This document shows positions 1-8,459 of a stretch of DNA of 64,000 nt, piece by piece. The notes beneath the pieces are model-generated. The model was not told the origin of the DNA. It made no database searches and worked only from the letters and a program-made list of their open reading frames with translations. The stretch covers positions 1,240,001-1,304,000 of the forward strand of contig CBDDIF010000001.1 of the NCBI GenBank assembly GCA_965228785.1. Reading direction: 5' to 3'. Made by a program: the position numbers and the translations under genes. This DNA is from Hoeflea_A sp965228785 (lineage in GTDB: Bacteria; Pseudomonadota; Alphaproteobacteria; Rhizobiales; Rhizobiaceae). Each line of letters starts with the position of its first letter. Within the stretch, counting starts at the first letter, position 1.

Positions 1-1
1 T

Positions 2-259
2 TTTGCGTTGCTCAAGTATACCGATGGTGATGCATGGACCGCGGGGTTGCTGGCGGCAAATCTCGGCGGTGACACCGACACGATCGGCGCGATTGCGGCT
101 GGCATGTGCGGTGCAGTCCGCGGCTTGGCTTCGATGCCAAAGGACAAGATAGCCCGGCTTGTCGACATCAACGGGCTCGAGGTGGAGGACGTTGCTACCG
201 GATTGCTGGAGTTGCGACATGCGCGCGCTGCCGGATCAGTTGTGGAAGACGCGTCATGA
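2..259 (+). CDS. ADP-ribosylglycohydrolase family protein, C-terminal part (5' end outside window)
   Basis: Open from the left edge to TGA at 257-259, so only the last 85 residues are seen. The segment NLGGDTDTIGAIAAGMCGA is the C-terminal metal-binding signature of the ADP-ribosylglycohydrolase/DraG superfamily; its aspartates bind the divalent metal ions that assist hydrolysis of an N- or O-glycosidic ADP-ribosyl (or related ribosyl) bond. The stop overlaps the ATG of the next gene (ATGA, 256-259), so it is translationally coupled to a PfkB kinase. In this context the protein may be a small-molecule ribosyl hydrolase that feeds sugar to the kinase, rather than a protein de-ADP-ribosylase; that is inference. 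Family assignment is firm, substrate unknown. Confidence 0.85.
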   Translation, partial: FALLKYTDGDAWTAGLLAANLGGDTDTIGAIAAGMCGAVRGLASMPKDKIARLVDINGLEVEDVATGLLELRHARAAGSVVEDAS

Positions 260-1224
260 GCGCGGCCCGCCTGTTGCAGATGTCGGGAATCGTCGTCGAC
301 CTGGTCTACCGTGTCGAGGAGGTGCCGAAGGCGGGCGAAGAGGCGGTCGTTGAGGAAAGCATGATCGCGCCCGGTGGCGGCTTCAACGCCATGGTGGCGG
401 CCAGCCGCGCCGGAATGCATGTCTCCTACGGTGGCTCGCACGGCACCGGCCGGTTTGCCGATATTGTCAGAAGCTCGCTGTCGGAATTGGGGATTCCGGT
501 GTTGCAGAGCCAATTGGAACACAGCGACCAGGGAACCAGTGTCGTGCTGGTCGATCGCCGCGGCGAGCGGACGTTCGTTTCGCAGGCCGGGGCCGAGCGC
601 TATTTCGGCTCGTCACAGTTCGGTCAGATCGATGCCGCCGCATTCGAATATGTTCTGATCTCGGGATACACCTTCGCGCTCAGCCGCAACCCGGACAATC
701 TGAACATCTGGCTGGATTCTTTTCCGGAGGCGCCGCAATTGCTGTTCGATCCTTCGCCGGTTGTCGACAAGATTCCCGCCGCCATTCTCGGCAGGATGAT
801 GGCGCGCTGTTCCTGGATCAGTGCCAACGCCGATGAGGCCCGTTTTATCACTGGCATAGCCGACCCGGCGCGCAGCGCGACCGGTCTGCTCGAACACATG
901 GGCGAGGGCGCTGCCGGCGCCCTTGTGCGCCACGGCGAGCACGGGTGCTGGCTGGCGGTGCGCGGTGCAGCACCCGAACACGTGGCACCCTATTGCGTTG
1001 AGCCGATCGACACCAACGGTGCCGGCGACACCCATATTGGATCGTTTATCGCGGCCCTCGGCGCTGGCGACACTCCGCTGGCCGCGGCCCAGTTTGCCAA
1101 TGCTGCGGCCGCCCTCTCGACCCTGAACAAGGGTCCCGCGACGGCCCCGGATCGATCGCAAACAGAAGCCTTCATGGCCGAAAATGCGCCTGATCCGGAC
1201 ATCCGGAAATCAGCAAAGATCTAA
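256..1224 (+). CDS. PfkB-family carbohydrate kinase (ribokinase-like)
   Basis: A 322-residue protein of normal PfkB length. The ATG at 256 is chosen because it overlaps the upstream stop and leads straight into the family N-terminus (LLQMSGIVVDLVYRVEEVP); a longer open frame exists upstream but runs through the previous gene. APGGGFNAMVAASRAG near residue 40 is the substrate-binding glycine motif, and DTNGAGDTHIGSF near residue 252 is the PfkB signature 2 with the catalytic base Asp in GAGD. It should phosphorylate a sugar or nucleoside with ATP in the cytoplasm. It lies between a ribosylglycohydrolase and an ABC importer, which suggests a nucleoside- or ribosyl-like substrate. The substrate cannot be read from the sequence. 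Confidence 0.88.
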   Translation: MSAARLLQMSGIVVDLVYRVEEVPKAGEEAVVEESMIAPGGGFNAMVAASRAGMHVSYGGSHGTGRFADIVRSSLSELGIPVLQSQLEHSDQGTSVVLVDRRGERTFVSQAGAERYFGSSQFGQIDAAAFEYVLISGYTFALSRNPDNLNIWLDSFPEAPQLLFDPSPVVDKIPAAILGRMMARCSWISANADEARFITGIADPARSATGLLEHMGEGAAGALVRHGEHGCWLAVRGAAPEHVAPYCVEPIDTNGAGDTHIGSFIAALGAGDTPLAAAQFANAAAALSTLNKGPATAPDRSQTEAFMAENAPDPDIRKSAKI

Positions 1225-1238
1225 CAGGGAGAAGCAAC

Positions 1239-2288
1239 ATGAAACATACAATCAGACTGACAGCTGTGACGGCGATTGCGCTGGGGCTCAGCGCCCTGGC
1301 CAGCCAGGCCGACGAAATCCGTGTCCTGAACTGGAAAGGCTATGGCACCGACGCCGACTGGGCGATTGGGGCCTTTACAGAAAAGACCGGCCATACGGTC
1401 GTCCACGACTACTTCAACTCCGAACAGGAGATGCTCACCAAACTCCGGACGAATCCCGGCGCTTATGATGTCGTGCTCATCAACTCCGCGTTCACCGGAA
1501 CAGCGGCCGAAGAAGGCCTGATCGGCCCGATCGACACGGCCGATATCAGCAACTTCGCCGATCTTGCGCCGAATCTCGCCAACAACGCCGACCTCAGCCC
1601 GGGCGGCGAGGTACTGGGCGTCGCCTGGGTCTGGGGCCTGACGTCTTTTGCGGTGAACAAGAACGATGTCACACCTGCCCCAACGTCCATCCAGGTGCTC
1701 TGGGATGACGCGTATACGGGCCGGGTCGGCTGGCGCGACGACGCGCTGGAATCGGTGCAGTTCGCCGCTCTGGCGACGGGTCAAAACATCAACGACGTCA
1801 AGGATCTCGATGCGGTCAAGGCGAAGCTTGAGGAATTGCTGCCGCAGATCAGAACGTTCTGGAGTTCGGAAAACGACTGGAATCAGTTCTTCGCTGCAGG
1901 TGATTTCCTCATGGCGCCGTTTTGGAGCGGCTCTGCCAGCCGCTCGATCGCCAAAGGCCTGCCGGTTCAGTTCATCGTTCCGGAGGAAGGCGCTATCGGC
2001 TGGCTCGACGGTCTTTCCATTCCGGCCTCTTCCAACAACAAGGATGCAGCTCGGGCGTTCATCAACTACATGATCGATCCCGAATTCTACGTGAAATGGG
2101 CGGAGAGCGGCGCACCGGCATCGGCCAACGCCAAGGCGGCGGCCGCACTGCCGAGCGACAGCTTCAACCGCGCCACTCTCGGCGACCCGGAAGTCGTTGC
2201 CCGGGTGCAGTTCATGCAGCCGGTGCCGGAAGAAACCCGCAAAACCTACCTGGAACTGTGGCAGGAACTGAAGGCGAACGCCCAGTAG
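1239..2288 (+). CDS. ABC transporter periplasmic substrate-binding protein, polyamine (PotD-like) type
   Basis: A 349-residue protein with a Sec signal peptide (MKHTIRLTAV..., cleavage probably after LASQA) followed by DEIRVLNWKGYG, the typical start of spermidine/putrescine-type binding proteins. A clear GGGAGAA ribosome-binding site precedes the ATG. The later VAWVWGLTSFAVNK and EGAIGWLDGLSIP segments match the hinge and ligand-pocket regions of the PotD/PotF group. It starts a four-gene importer (binding protein, two permeases, ATPase). The PotD family covers many cationic and small organic ligands, so polyamine specificity is not shown; the linked ribosylglycohydrolase and PfkB kinase argue for something else. 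Confidence 0.88.
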   Translation: MKHTIRLTAVTAIALGLSALASQADEIRVLNWKGYGTDADWAIGAFTEKTGHTVVHDYFNSEQEMLTKLRTNPGAYDVVLINSAFTGTAAEEGLIGPIDTADISNFADLAPNLANNADLSPGGEVLGVAWVWGLTSFAVNKNDVTPAPTSIQVLWDDAYTGRVGWRDDALESVQFAALATGQNINDVKDLDAVKAKLEELLPQIRTFWSSENDWNQFFAAGDFLMAPFWSGSASRSIAKGLPVQFIVPEEGAIGWLDGLSIPASSNNKDAARAFINYMIDPEFYVKWAESGAPASANAKAAAALPSDSFNRATLGDPEVVARVQFMQPVPEETRKTYLELWQELKANAQ

Positions 2289-2313
2289 CGTTGCGCCGCG
2301 GGGAGGACCAACG

Positions 2314-3174
2314 ATGAGCGCGACGCTTGTTCGCCGAGACTATCTGCGCGCAGCGGCGCTCATCAGTCCCGCCTACGCATGGCTGACGGCGGCAGTGTTT
2401 CTGCCGCTGGCGGCCATGCTGTTTTTCAGCGTGCTGAGCGAGGCGCCCTTTGGCGATCGCGACTGGTTCGTCACTCTCTCCAATTACGGCGAGTTCTTTG
2501 AAAAAGGCTTCTATTTCAAGCTTCTGGTCCGGTCGCTGACGCTCGGCCTGGTGGTCACCGGATTCTGTATCCTGATCGGTTTTCCCTGTGCCTATGTCCT
2601 GGCCAAGACCATCAAGGGGCGCTGGCGCGAGGCACTGTTCCTGCTGGTCATCCTGCCGTTTTGGAGCAACAGCCTGGTGCGGATCTTTTCCTGGGCGATC
2701 GTGCTGCGCGGCAACGGCGTGATCGACAAGACTCTGGACTTGATCCTGCCCTTCGACGTGTCGGTCAACCTGATGTTCAGCTATCCGGCGATCGTCATCG
2801 GCCTGGTCCATTCCTATCTGCCTTATGTCATTTTGACATCCTATCTGGCGCTGCAGGCGATCGACGACAATCTGATCGATGCCGCCCGCTCGCTGGGAGC
2901 ACCGCGGCGAACCATCCTGTGGCGCATCATCGTGCCACTGTCGTTGCCGGGCCTGATAGCCGGTGCTGTCCTTATCTTCGTGCCGGTCGTCGGCTCATTC
3001 ATGGAGCCGCGCATTCTCGGCGGTCGCGCCGGCACCTTTTTCGGCACCGTCATCGAGGATCAGTTCGTGGCGGTGTTCAACTGGCCGCTGGGTGCGGCTC
3101 TGTCCTTCATCCTGCTGGGCGTGGTGCTCTTGATCCTGGCTGTCTCCAGCCCGGTCTTGCGGAGGGCACAGTGA
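2314..3174 (+). CDS. ABC transporter permease, PotB-like
   Basis: A 286-residue inner-membrane protein with about six hydrophobic helices. The cytoplasmic EAA loop is visible as DAARSLGAPRRTILWRIIVP near residue 190, the coupling-helix site for the ATPase. The ATG at 2314 follows a GGGGAGGA ribosome-binding site. It belongs to the binding-protein-dependent permease family (PotB/PotH branch). Its stop TGA shares one base with the ATG of the second permease, so the two are translationally coupled. It should form a heterodimeric channel with the next gene product and receive ligand from the upstream binding protein. Confidence 0.9.
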   Translation: MSATLVRRDYLRAAALISPAYAWLTAAVFLPLAAMLFFSVLSEAPFGDRDWFVTLSNYGEFFEKGFYFKLLVRSLTLGLVVTGFCILIGFPCAYVLAKTIKGRWREALFLLVILPFWSNSLVRIFSWAIVLRGNGVIDKTLDLILPFDVSVNLMFSYPAIVIGLVHSYLPYVILTSYLALQAIDDNLIDAARSLGAPRRTILWRIIVPLSLPGLIAGAVLIFVPVVGSFMEPRILGGRAGTFFGTVIEDQFVAVFNWPLGAALSFILLGVVLLILAVSSPVLRRAQ

Positions 3175-3962
3175 TGACGATGGGCCGGTTTCTCGATCGG
3201 TTGGGACGGATCTATCTGGGCCTGGTTCTTGCGTTTCTCTACTTGCCGATCCTCGTCATGGCGCTGATGTCGTTCAACAAATCCGAATTTTACCAGCTGC
3301 CGATCCAGTTCACGACCAGTTGGTACGGCAAGCTCCTCAACAATACCGAAATCCTCAGCGCCGCGTGGAGCAGCGTGTGGATTGCCTGCACCACGACGGT
3401 CATTGCCACGACGCTGGGCACGGCCGCGGCGATCGCCTTCTTCCGCTACGAGTTCCGTGGCAAGGCCATACTGCAGGCGCTGCTGTTCCCGCCGATCGCC
3501 ATCCCCTGGCTGATCACCGGTACCGCCATGCTGATCTTCTTTTTCTCCATTGGAATTGGCCGTGGGGCGCCGGCGGTGATTATCGGCCATGTGGCCCTCG
3601 CACTGCCCTATGTCATCGTGGTGGTGACGGCTCGCCTGCGAACCTTCGATCCGCAACTGGAGGAGGCGGCGCGCTCGCTCGGCGCCAGCAGTTGGGAAGT
3701 GACCCGCCACGTGACACTGCCATGGATCGCTTCCGGCATCATCGCCGGCGCGCTGTTCGCTTTCGCGGTGTCTTTCGACCAGTTCGTGGTCTCCTATTTC
3801 CTTGCCGAGCCTGGCGACAGCACCCTGCCGGTGGTGATCTACACGGCGATCCGCAAGGGCTTCACGCCGGAGATCAATGCCATCTCCACCATCATCATCG
3901 CCATCTCGATGACCTTGATGCTGCTGTCGGCACGCTATGCAAATTTCGGAGGAGAACGCTGA
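3174..3962 (+). CDS. ABC transporter permease, PotC-like
   Basis: A 262-residue inner-membrane protein. The ATG at 3174 (MTMGRFLDRLG) is chosen over the in-frame GTG just before it because it overlaps the previous stop as TGATG. The N-terminal helix (IYLGLVLAFLYLPILVMALMSF) and an EAA loop (EEAARSLGASSWEVTRHVTLP, around residue 160) are typical of the PotC/PotI group. It is the partner of the PotB-like permease. Its stop overlaps the ATPase start by one base. Confidence 0.9.
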   Translation: MTMGRFLDRLGRIYLGLVLAFLYLPILVMALMSFNKSEFYQLPIQFTTSWYGKLLNNTEILSAAWSSVWIACTTTVIATTLGTAAAIAFFRYEFRGKAILQALLFPPIAIPWLITGTAMLIFFFSIGIGRGAPAVIIGHVALALPYVIVVVTARLRTFDPQLEEAARSLGASSWEVTRHVTLPWIASGIIAGALFAFAVSFDQFVVSYFLAEPGDSTLPVVIYTAIRKGFTPEINAISTIIIAISMTLMLLSARYANFGGER

Positions 3963-5008
3963 TGGCCGGCGTCACTGTTTCGCATGTCAATAAGCATTTC
4001 GGCGCGATGAAGGCGCTCGATGACATCTCCATCGATTTTGCCGATGGCGAGTTCTTCGGCCTTCTCGGCCCCTCCGGCAGCGGCAAAACGACCCTGCTTC
4101 GGGTGATCGCCGGCTTCATTTTCTCTGACAGCGGCTCGGTGGTGATCGGTGGACAGCCGGTCGAGCGGGTGCCGGTCGAAAAGCGCGAAATCGGCATGGT
4201 GTTTCAGAACTATGCTCTGTTCCCCAATATGAGCGTTGCCGACAATGTCGGCTTCGGGCTGCGGGTCAGAAAACTGTCTGCCGCGGAGATCGCGCGCCGG
4301 GTCCGCGAGGCGCTGGAACTGGTGCAGCTCGGCGATCTCGGCGAGCGCCGACCGCATCAGCTTTCCGGCGGTCAGCGGCAGCGCGTGGCGTTGGCCCGGG
4401 CGATCGTTACGGAACCGCGGGTGTTGTTGTTGGATGAACCTCTGAGCGCGCTGGACAAGGCGTTGCGAGTGGACATGCAGATCGAACTGAAGCGCATCCA
4501 GCGCGAGATCGGTATCACCACCATCTTCGTCACCCACGACCAGGAAGAGGCGCTGACACTGAGTGACCGCATCGGCATTCTGAAGGACGGTCGTCTGGTT
4601 CAGACCGGGTCACCACACGACATGTACCATTCGCCGGTCAACGAATTCGCCGCCGGCTTCCTTGGCGAAGCAAACATCTTCAGGGGTAAAACCGATCCGT
4701 CGGGCATGAAACTCGCCGACGGCAGCACCATCCGCTGGGCGGGTGACGATCGACCGGCGGCAATTGCCGTTCGGCCGGAGAACCTGCTTCTGTCCGTATC
4801 GGAACCAAGCGGCTCCGGCTCCAACCGGCTGAAGGCCAAGATGCGTCAGAAGATCTTTGCCGGTCCTACCGTCACCTACCTGCTGGAGTGGCAGGATCAG
4901 CCGATCAAGGTGCTTGCCAAGGAAGGCGAGATGACCGGCATACCCGATGCCGGCGACGTCTGGATTGAATGGGCGGCCGAAAAGTCCATTGGCCTGCCGG
5001 CGGATTGA
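3962..5008 (+). CDS. ABC transporter ATP-binding protein, PotA-like
   Basis: A 348-residue ATPase with every nucleotide-binding motif intact: Walker A GPSGSGKTT near residue 38, signature LSGGQRQRVALARA, Walker B VLLLDEPLSALD and the switch histidine in FVTHDQEEAL. The C-terminal hundred or so residues form a TOBE-type regulatory domain (AIAVRPENLLLSV). It powers the importer encoded just upstream and is the last gene of that operon. A GC-rich hairpin followed by a T run lies 60 bases after the stop. Confidence 0.92.
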   Translation: MAGVTVSHVNKHFGAMKALDDISIDFADGEFFGLLGPSGSGKTTLLRVIAGFIFSDSGSVVIGGQPVERVPVEKREIGMVFQNYALFPNMSVADNVGFGLRVRKLSAAEIARRVREALELVQLGDLGERRPHQLSGGQRQRVALARAIVTEPRVLLLDEPLSALDKALRVDMQIELKRIQREIGITTIFVTHDQEEALTLSDRIGILKDGRLVQTGSPHDMYHSPVNEFAAGFLGEANIFRGKTDPSGMKLADGSTIRWAGDDRPAAIAVRPENLLLSVSEPSGSGSNRLKAKMRQKIFAGPTVTYLLEWQDQPIKVLAKEGEMTGIPDAGDVWIEWAAEKSIGLPAD

Positions 5009-5069
5009 GTTTCACCCGATACTCGTAGCCCCGAGTCTCCAATCACGTGATTCTCTGAGAAGTCCAGAG

Positions 5070-5092
5070 GTCGCGGTTTCGCGACAATTTTT
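5070..5092 (+). terminator. Intrinsic terminator after the PotABC-like operon
   Basis: A 6-bp perfect stem (GTCGCG / CGCGAC) with a GTTT loop is followed at once by AATTTTT. This is a standard rho-independent terminator and separates the importer operon from the next promoter, whose -35 element begins four bases later. Confidence 0.8.
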
Positions 5093-5095
5093 CAA

Positions 5096-5130
5096 TTGAC
5101 ATTTTAACTAGTGGGCACATAGTGGGCAGA
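5096..5130 (+). promoter_or_regulatory. Promoter with tandem 11-bp box (box A)
   Basis: TTGACA at 5096-5101 and CATAGT at 5118-5123, 16 bp apart, form a plausible sigma-70 promoter reading into the gene at 5167. Over its -10 half lie two directly repeated 11-mers, TAGTGGGCACA (5109-5119) and TAGTGGGCAGA (5120-5130). The same tandem element occurs at three other promoters in this window (12844, 19418, 21825), always about one helical turn per unit and in the same orientation as a downstream plus-strand gene. Overlap with the -10 would suit a repressor, but the mode of action is inferred. Confidence 0.7.
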
Positions 5131-5166
5131 CAGATTTGACGGCAGCGCGCCTGGAGAGGAAGTGCG

Positions 5167-6141
5167 ATGAAGACCAAAGCCTACGCCGCCACCATGCAGA
5201 GTGTTTGGTTCAGTGAAGATGAGGGGCAGAGTTGGAATCGGCTGCTGACACCCACCGGCGGGTTCTACAACGAGGCCCGGGTGTGGGCGGTTCACACCCA
5301 TCCCGATCGGCCCGGAGAGGTGCTGGCGGGCTCCGATCAGGGGCTCTACCGCTACACGGAGGAAAAGGGACGCTTCGACTACATCCCTTCACCCATGGAC
5401 AGCCTGCATATTTTGCAGATCGCCCAGGATCCCCACGACCCCAACTTCATCGTTTGCGGGACCAGACCAGGTGAAATCTTCATCTCCGAAGACAATGGAG
5501 AGAGCTGGGTTCGCTCCAATCTCGATGCCTCGACGGAATGCTGGTTCATCAACACCAGCCGGATCACCTCGATCCATTTCGACCCGCGCGATCGCGACAC
5601 TATCTGGATCACGGTGGAGATCGACGGCGTGTTTCGATCGAAGGATCGCGGCAAGTCCTGGGAAATCGTGATCCGAGGGCTGCACGACAATGATACCCAT
5701 GACCTGGTGTTCCGCGACCATGAGGATGGCAGCCGAACGATCCTGTGTTCGACGGAAGACGGGGTGCATCGCTCCCGGGACAACGGCGACACCTGGGAGC
5801 AACTGCAGATCCCGCAGGCGAAATGGGACTATTTCCGCAGCCTCAAGCAACCGGCGGAAAACAGCGACGTGGTGGTCGCGTCGGTGGGCGACAAACCATC
5901 GGGCGAGGCCGGCATGTTTCTGATCAGCCGCGACTTCGGCGAAAGCTGGTCCGTCGCGGACCTGTCGCATCCTCCAAACAGCACATTGTGGTCGATCGGC
6001 ACCAATGCGGCCGATACCAGCATGATGTATGCCGCAACGATCTTCGGCCAGATCTTCAAGAGCACCGATGGCGGTGAGAGCTGGACCAAGATGAAGCGTG
6101 AACTTGGTGAAATCCGCATGATCACCTGGGCGCCGGTCTAG
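5167..6141 (+). CDS. BNR/Asp-box repeat beta-propeller protein
   Basis: A 324-residue protein with six Asp-box (BNR) motifs spaced along its length: SEDEGQSW, SEDNGESW, SKDRGKSW, SRDNGDTW, SRDFGESW and STDGGESW. These mark a beta-propeller of the sialidase/Ycf48/VPS10-like fold. No signal peptide is evident, so the product is probably cytoplasmic. BNR proteins without a catalytic sialidase set have no predictable reaction; this one could be a lactonase-like or ligand-binding propeller. The ATG follows GGAGAGGAAG. It is the first gene behind box A and is followed 12 bases later by an unknown protein, with which it forms a two-gene unit. Confidence 0.75.
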   Translation: MKTKAYAATMQSVWFSEDEGQSWNRLLTPTGGFYNEARVWAVHTHPDRPGEVLAGSDQGLYRYTEEKGRFDYIPSPMDSLHILQIAQDPHDPNFIVCGTRPGEIFISEDNGESWVRSNLDASTECWFINTSRITSIHFDPRDRDTIWITVEIDGVFRSKDRGKSWEIVIRGLHDNDTHDLVFRDHEDGSRTILCSTEDGVHRSRDNGDTWEQLQIPQAKWDYFRSLKQPAENSDVVVASVGDKPSGEAGMFLISRDFGESWSVADLSHPPNSTLWSIGTNAADTSMMYAATIFGQIFKSTDGGESWTKMKRELGEIRMITWAPV

Positions 6142-6153
6142 AAAGGTAGAGCA

Positions 6154-6723
6154 ATGTCCCTGTTTCTATACAAGCCGCATGTCGAAGGCCCCGAGGGAGC
6201 GACCACCACGCCTGACATCGTTATCGATCGGGTTTTTGTCGATGGCGCGGTCAAGCCGGTGAACTTCCTGTGCAGCGGCACCCATCAGCAGATCGAAGAC
6301 GGCGAAATCTGCCGACCGGCCTATGCCGTGACGGCGATCGGTGGCGGTGCCCTGATCAGCCCGGCCGTGGTGGTCGGAGAGGCCCGTATATGCGTCGCGC
6401 GCATGGCCTGGCGGCTGGCCAATCTCGATGAGACCATCGGGTCGGTGACCCTGAACGGTCAGCGACTCGATGCGCTTCGGCTGCCAGCCGACCTGATCAA
6501 CGCGGCCGGCGGCTCAGGCGATACGCTGCCGCGCGGCTATCAGCTGCTGTGTACGCTCCAGGAACCGGCATCCGAAGCCCTTTTGGAGGATGCTGGCCGT
6601 GGTCGCAGTCTCGTTCACCGCATCGCGACCGTGCCGGTCGGCGAGGATCGCTGGGGCGATCGCCGGCCCAAACCGCGGTATTCGGTCGGACCAATGATGA
6701 AGGAAGTGCAGCACTTCATCTGA
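6154..6723 (+). CDS. Conserved-looking protein of unknown function
   Basis: A 189-residue protein that I do not recognise. It has no signal peptide or membrane helix. The sequence is rich in short beta-prone stretches (DIVIDRVFVDGAVKPVNFLC, YAVTAIGGGALISPAVVVGEARI), with two arginine/aspartate-rich turns near the C-terminus (DRWGDRRPKPR). The ATG follows AAAGGTAGAGCA. It is 12 bases downstream of the BNR protein gene and must be co-transcribed with it from the box A promoter. Real coding is supported by codon usage, a good start and the operon position. Confidence 0.65.
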   Translation: MSLFLYKPHVEGPEGATTTPDIVIDRVFVDGAVKPVNFLCSGTHQQIEDGEICRPAYAVTAIGGGALISPAVVVGEARICVARMAWRLANLDETIGSVTLNGQRLDALRLPADLINAAGGSGDTLPRGYQLLCTLQEPASEALLEDAGRGRSLVHRIATVPVGEDRWGDRRPKPRYSVGPMMKEVQHFI

Positions 6724-6742
6724 TCTGACCGTGGACAGAACC

Positions 6743-6812
6743 CGATCCGGCTCCGGGGGGGACCGGATCGAACCGTGCCCGTTCCGCCTTTTTCTCCCTA
6801 GGCGGGACGGGC
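6743..6812. terminator. Two strong hairpins between convergent genes
   Basis: CGATCCGG (6743-6750) pairs with CCGGATCG (6763-6770). A 12-bp stem with one G-T pair is formed by 6777-6788 and 6801-6812 around a loop holding TTTTTCTCCCTA. The pair sits between the end of the plus-strand gene at 6723 and the end of the minus-strand gene at 6827, where a bidirectional terminator is expected. Confidence 0.6.
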
Positions 6813-6826
6813 CACCGTTATTCCGG

Positions 6827-7642
6827 TTATGCCTTTTCGATTTGGCGCTGGAGGCGGTCAAAGAGCGGCGATCCGGGAATGCCGAATTCGCCGATGATGC
6901 GGAAATGATCCGCATCCGGGCTCTCGAACAGATCGAGCGGGTTGCCGGCCTGTCGGCAGAGTTCCGCGTAGATGCTCGACTGGTCCTTGAAGGCCGCCGT
7001 TTCCGCGCCGCCGCAGCCAACCAGAACCGGAATGTCGGGCGGCGGAAGATGCTGCTGCGGGCTCAGCGTCCGGGCGGACGCTTCGTCGAGGCCGAGCCAA
7101 CTGTTGGCTGTCGCTGACAGCAGCGGGTGTAGATCAAACAGCCCGCTGATCGCGCAAAGCGAGCGGATCCCTTGCGGTCGCTGACCATCTGCCCAGTCGG
7201 ATGCTGCCACCATTGCCGCCAGATGGCCTCCGGCCGAGTTGCCAGCTATGTGCAGGTTTGACGGATTGATGCCGGTGGCGTCGGCATTGACGGAAAGCCA
7301 GGCAACAGCGGCGCGTGCATCGGCGACGCAATCGGCCAGGGCGTGGTCAGGGGTCAGGCGGTAATTGACCGGAACCCAGGAAATGCCAAGCGCGTTCCAG
7401 TGCTTTGCCGGAAAGCGCCGGGAGTCCTTCGAACCGGCCTTCCAGTAACCGCCATGGAAGAACACGATTGTCGGTGCTTCGGGACCGGCGGAAAACACAT
7501 CGACGCGCTGCCGGGCATGCGAGCCATAGGCCAGGTCGAGCCGCGCATTCGGCAGCATCGCCGCCTCTGCAGAGCCTTGCTCGTAGGTGGCCTGAAGCGG
7601 AGCGGCTGCTGCTGCATCCAGGTCGTATCCGCTATCCGTCAT
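6827..7642 (-). CDS. Alpha/beta hydrolase, arylformamidase (KynB)-like
   Basis: A 271-residue alpha/beta hydrolase. The oxyanion motif HGGYWKAGSK lies near residue 64, the nucleophile elbow GNSAGG near residue 135, and the catalytic histidine is probably in DADHFRIIG near the C-terminus. HGGYW is characteristic of the kynurenine-formamidase-like esterase group, which hydrolyses N-formyl amides or small esters. It is the last gene of the minus-strand TRAP operon; its start overlaps the end of the GST gene by 11 bases. A paralogous-looking hydrolase lies at 40735-41592 beside the second TRAP system. The substrate is unknown; kynurenine itself is unlikely without other pathway genes. Confidence 0.8.
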   Translation of the reverse strand: MTDSGYDLDAAAAAPLQATYEQGSAEAAMLPNARLDLAYGSHARQRVDVFSAGPEAPTIVFFHGGYWKAGSKDSRRFPAKHWNALGISWVPVNYRLTPDHALADCVADARAAVAWLSVNADATGINPSNLHIAGNSAGGHLAAMVAASDWADGQRPQGIRSLCAISGLFDLHPLLSATANSWLGLDEASARTLSPQQHLPPPDIPVLVGCGGAETAAFKDQSSIYAELCRQAGNPLDLFESPDADHFRIIGEFGIPGSPLFDRLQRQIEKA

Positions 7643-8456
7643 TTGTTCTCGCGCGTTCCACGATTGCCTGCATTTCCTCGACCACCTCGCGACCCCGTGT
7701 TGTCAGGGTTTCGATGCTCGAGGGGTAGTAGACATCGAACACGGCCGCTGCGCTGGAGCGAGCCTTCAGCCGATCATACCAGGCGGAAACGTGGGGCCGG
7801 TCTCGCCACAGGAAATCGGTCTGCAGAAGGTCCAGACGGATCATGTAAGAGGTGAAGGACGTGTCCGAAATGGAATAAGTGTCGCCCGTCAGCCATTGCG
7901 TTTCAGACAGAAGCCTTTCGAACTCCGCCAGCAGCCTGTCGAAGCTCATGATGGCATTGACGAAGACAGGAGAGTGAATGCCCTTGAAAACGACGTCCTC
8001 CAGCCAGCGGCGGCTTTTGGGGTTCATGTTGCGGTCGATTGCTGCAATCAGCGTCTCGGGATCAAGCCCACCGGCCTCCTCGATCAGCTTGTGGCGATAG
8101 GCAATGGCGTAGGTCAGGACCGAAGCGGCATAATGGATGTTGGCTTCGCCGAAATCCAACCGCCCCATCAGAAGACGGGCCAGTGCATTGTAGTAGGGAT
8201 CGGCCGGCCGCAGCGGGTGCTCCGGAAAAGCATCCTCCAGATATTCCATGATCACCGTTGATTCGATGATCGCGCGGCCGTCGTGGACCAGCGTCGGCAC
8301 CACCGCATTCGGGTTCATCGCCAGGTACTCAGGAGTGAACTGATCGCCATTCAGTGCCATCATCCGGCTTTCCCAGTCCAGTTGCTTTTCGGCAAGCGCC
8401 ACCCGCACCTTGGCGGCGCAGACTGAGGAATTGTTGTGATAGAGCACGAGTGTCAA
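7632..8456 (-). CDS. Glutathione S-transferase family protein
   Basis: A 274-residue protein with an N-terminal thioredoxin-like GST domain: LVLYHNNSSVCAAKVRVALAE holds the active-site region (SSVC), MNPNAVVPTLVHDG the cis-proline loop and IIESTVIMEYLED the glutathione gamma-glutamyl site. The helical C-terminal domain is longer than in a classic GST. The start lies 3 bases after the TRAP permease stop. The cytoplasmic role in this operon is probably glutathione-dependent ring cleavage, dehalogenation or ether cleavage of the imported substrate; that is inference from the neighbouring LigM-like demethylase. Confidence 0.85.
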   Translation of the reverse strand: MTLVLYHNNSSVCAAKVRVALAEKQLDWESRMMALNGDQFTPEYLAMNPNAVVPTLVHDGRAIIESTVIMEYLEDAFPEHPLRPADPYYNALARLLMGRLDFGEANIHYAASVLTYAIAYRHKLIEEAGGLDPETLIAAIDRNMNPKSRRWLEDVVFKGIHSPVFVNAIMSFDRLLAEFERLLSETQWLTGDTYSISDTSFTSYMIRLDLLQTDFLWRDRPHVSAWYDRLKARSSAAAVFDVYYPSSIETLTTRGREVVEEMQAIVERARTNDG

Positions 8457-8459
8457 CGA

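Noticed and set aside
5041..5052. AATCACGTGATT, a perfect 12-bp palindrome
   Set aside because: It occurs once, lies upstream of the terminator of the preceding operon and far from a promoter; no partner site was seen.
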